From Flavobacteriales bacterium (GTDB taxonomy: Bacteria; Bacteroidota; Bacteroidia; Flavobacteriales; Flavobacteriaceae): a stretch of DNA of 7,743 bases. Shown piece by piece: positions 7,195 through 7,743 of this stretch. Position 1 is the first letter of the stretch. Each line of letters starts with the position of its first letter. The stretch spans positions 1-7,743 of the forward strand of contig JALSTJ010000185.1 in NCBI GenBank assembly GCA_026983815.1, written 5' to 3'. A model generated the notes under the pieces. It was given only the letters and a program-made list of their open reading frames with translations. It made no database searches and had not been told where the DNA came from. The translations under genes were made by a program, and so were the position numbers.

Positions 7195-7743
7195 TTAATT
7201 GGTTATCAATAATTTTTTGCTCAAAATGTGTCTTTTTGTAATGAATTTAATGACATACAAACCTTTGTCCCAATGATTTATATTTACTTGGATATTTTTG
7301 TTATTCAAAATGCTTTTTTCTAAAATTTTTTGTCCGGTAATATTATAGATCTCTATTTTATGAACCGATAAATTATTCCAATGGATGTTGATTAGGTTTT
7401 TTGCTGGATTAGGGAATATTGAAATGTTTTTTTGCGAAGCCTCTTCATTCATTCCAGATACTCCCGAAATATTTAAATCATCTAAAACTACACCTTCTTG
7501 TGTTACCAGATCATCTGAAGCCAAAACAAAACGGAACATTACTTGGTTTTCTCCCGAGAGAAAAGTCAAATCGTGAGAATAAGTTTGCATATTGGTATTT
7601 GTGCCGGTCCATTGACTTCCGATACATTGACTCTGAACAAAATCACTGTTATACCAATTATTATCGGTAGCATTTCCCAAAATATTCCAAGAATTTCCAT
7701 TGTCTGTGGAGTATTCGACATAAAAAGCATCCCAATTTTCTTC
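7195..7743 (-). CDS. Secreted T9SS cargo protein with type A sorting domain, 3' part only
   Basis: Only the last 182 codons are in the window. The frame stays open to the right edge, so the true start lies outside. The first visible residues (EENWDAFYVEYSTDNGNSW) and the run through CIGSQWTGT to MFRFVLASDDLVTQEGVVLDDLNISG look like the beta-sandwich (MAM/jelly-roll-like) module often placed between the catalytic domain and the C-terminus of secreted Bacteroidota peptidases and adhesins. After a short linker, the last 77 residues (7428-7195) are a T9SS type A C-terminal domain, with SIFPNPAKN, the middle IEIYNITGQKI, the late WDKGLYVIKF and a basic end KKLLITN. This domain directs export across the outer membrane and is normally removed or used for surface attachment. 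The catalytic or binding part is not visible, so the function cannot be named. A TTG codon at 7680 could be mistaken for a start but lies within the beta-sandwich. Confidence 0.88.
   Translation of the reverse strand, partial: EENWDAFYVEYSTDNGNSWNILGNATDNNWYNSDFVQSQCIGSQWTGTNTNMQTYSHDLTFLSGENQVMFRFVLASDDLVTQEGVVLDDLNISGVSGMNEEASQKNISIFPNPAKNLINIHWNNLSVHKIEIYNITGQKILEKSILNNKNIQVNINHWDKGLYVIKFITKRHILSKKLLITN

Overview
The window is AT-rich chromosomal DNA from a member of the Bacteroidota, most likely a flavobacterium-like lineage. Three lines of evidence agree. SecA carries the large insertions typical of that phylum. A partial gene at the right edge ends in a type IX secretion (T9SS) type A sorting domain, a system confined to this phylum and close relatives. 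Gene starts have A-rich leaders and no Shine-Dalgarno sequence, and a TAnnTTTG-like -7 element is present. The genus cannot be named from the sequence alone.

Layout: secA (41-3403, +) is complete and fills the left half. It converges on a minus-strand group, and the 59-bp gap between the two stop codons holds a perfect 42-nt inverted repeat with T-tracts on both sides, which reads as a bidirectional terminator. On the minus strand, in transcription order, come the 3' end of a secreted T9SS cargo protein (7743-7195, 5' end outside the window), an 80-bp gap with a candidate promoter, a 998-residue exported two-enzyme fusion (7114-4118), and a TrmH-type tRNA 2'-O-methyltransferase (4128-3463) whose start overlaps the end of the fusion gene by 11 bp.

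Functionally, SecA drives Sec export of proteins such as the other two exported products encoded here. The fusion joins a NagZ-like family 3 glycosidase to a serine beta-lactamase/PBP-fold hydrolase and probably degrades cell-wall fragments in the periplasm. TrmH is a cytoplasmic tRNA modification enzyme, linked to the fusion gene by operon structure rather than by an obvious shared pathway.

I found no RNA gene, insertion sequence, CRISPR array or convincing new system. All stretches longer than 300 bases are covered by the four genes. The points most worth a second look are the glycosidase-serine hydrolase fusion and its details, the SecA architecture and the terminator palindrome.
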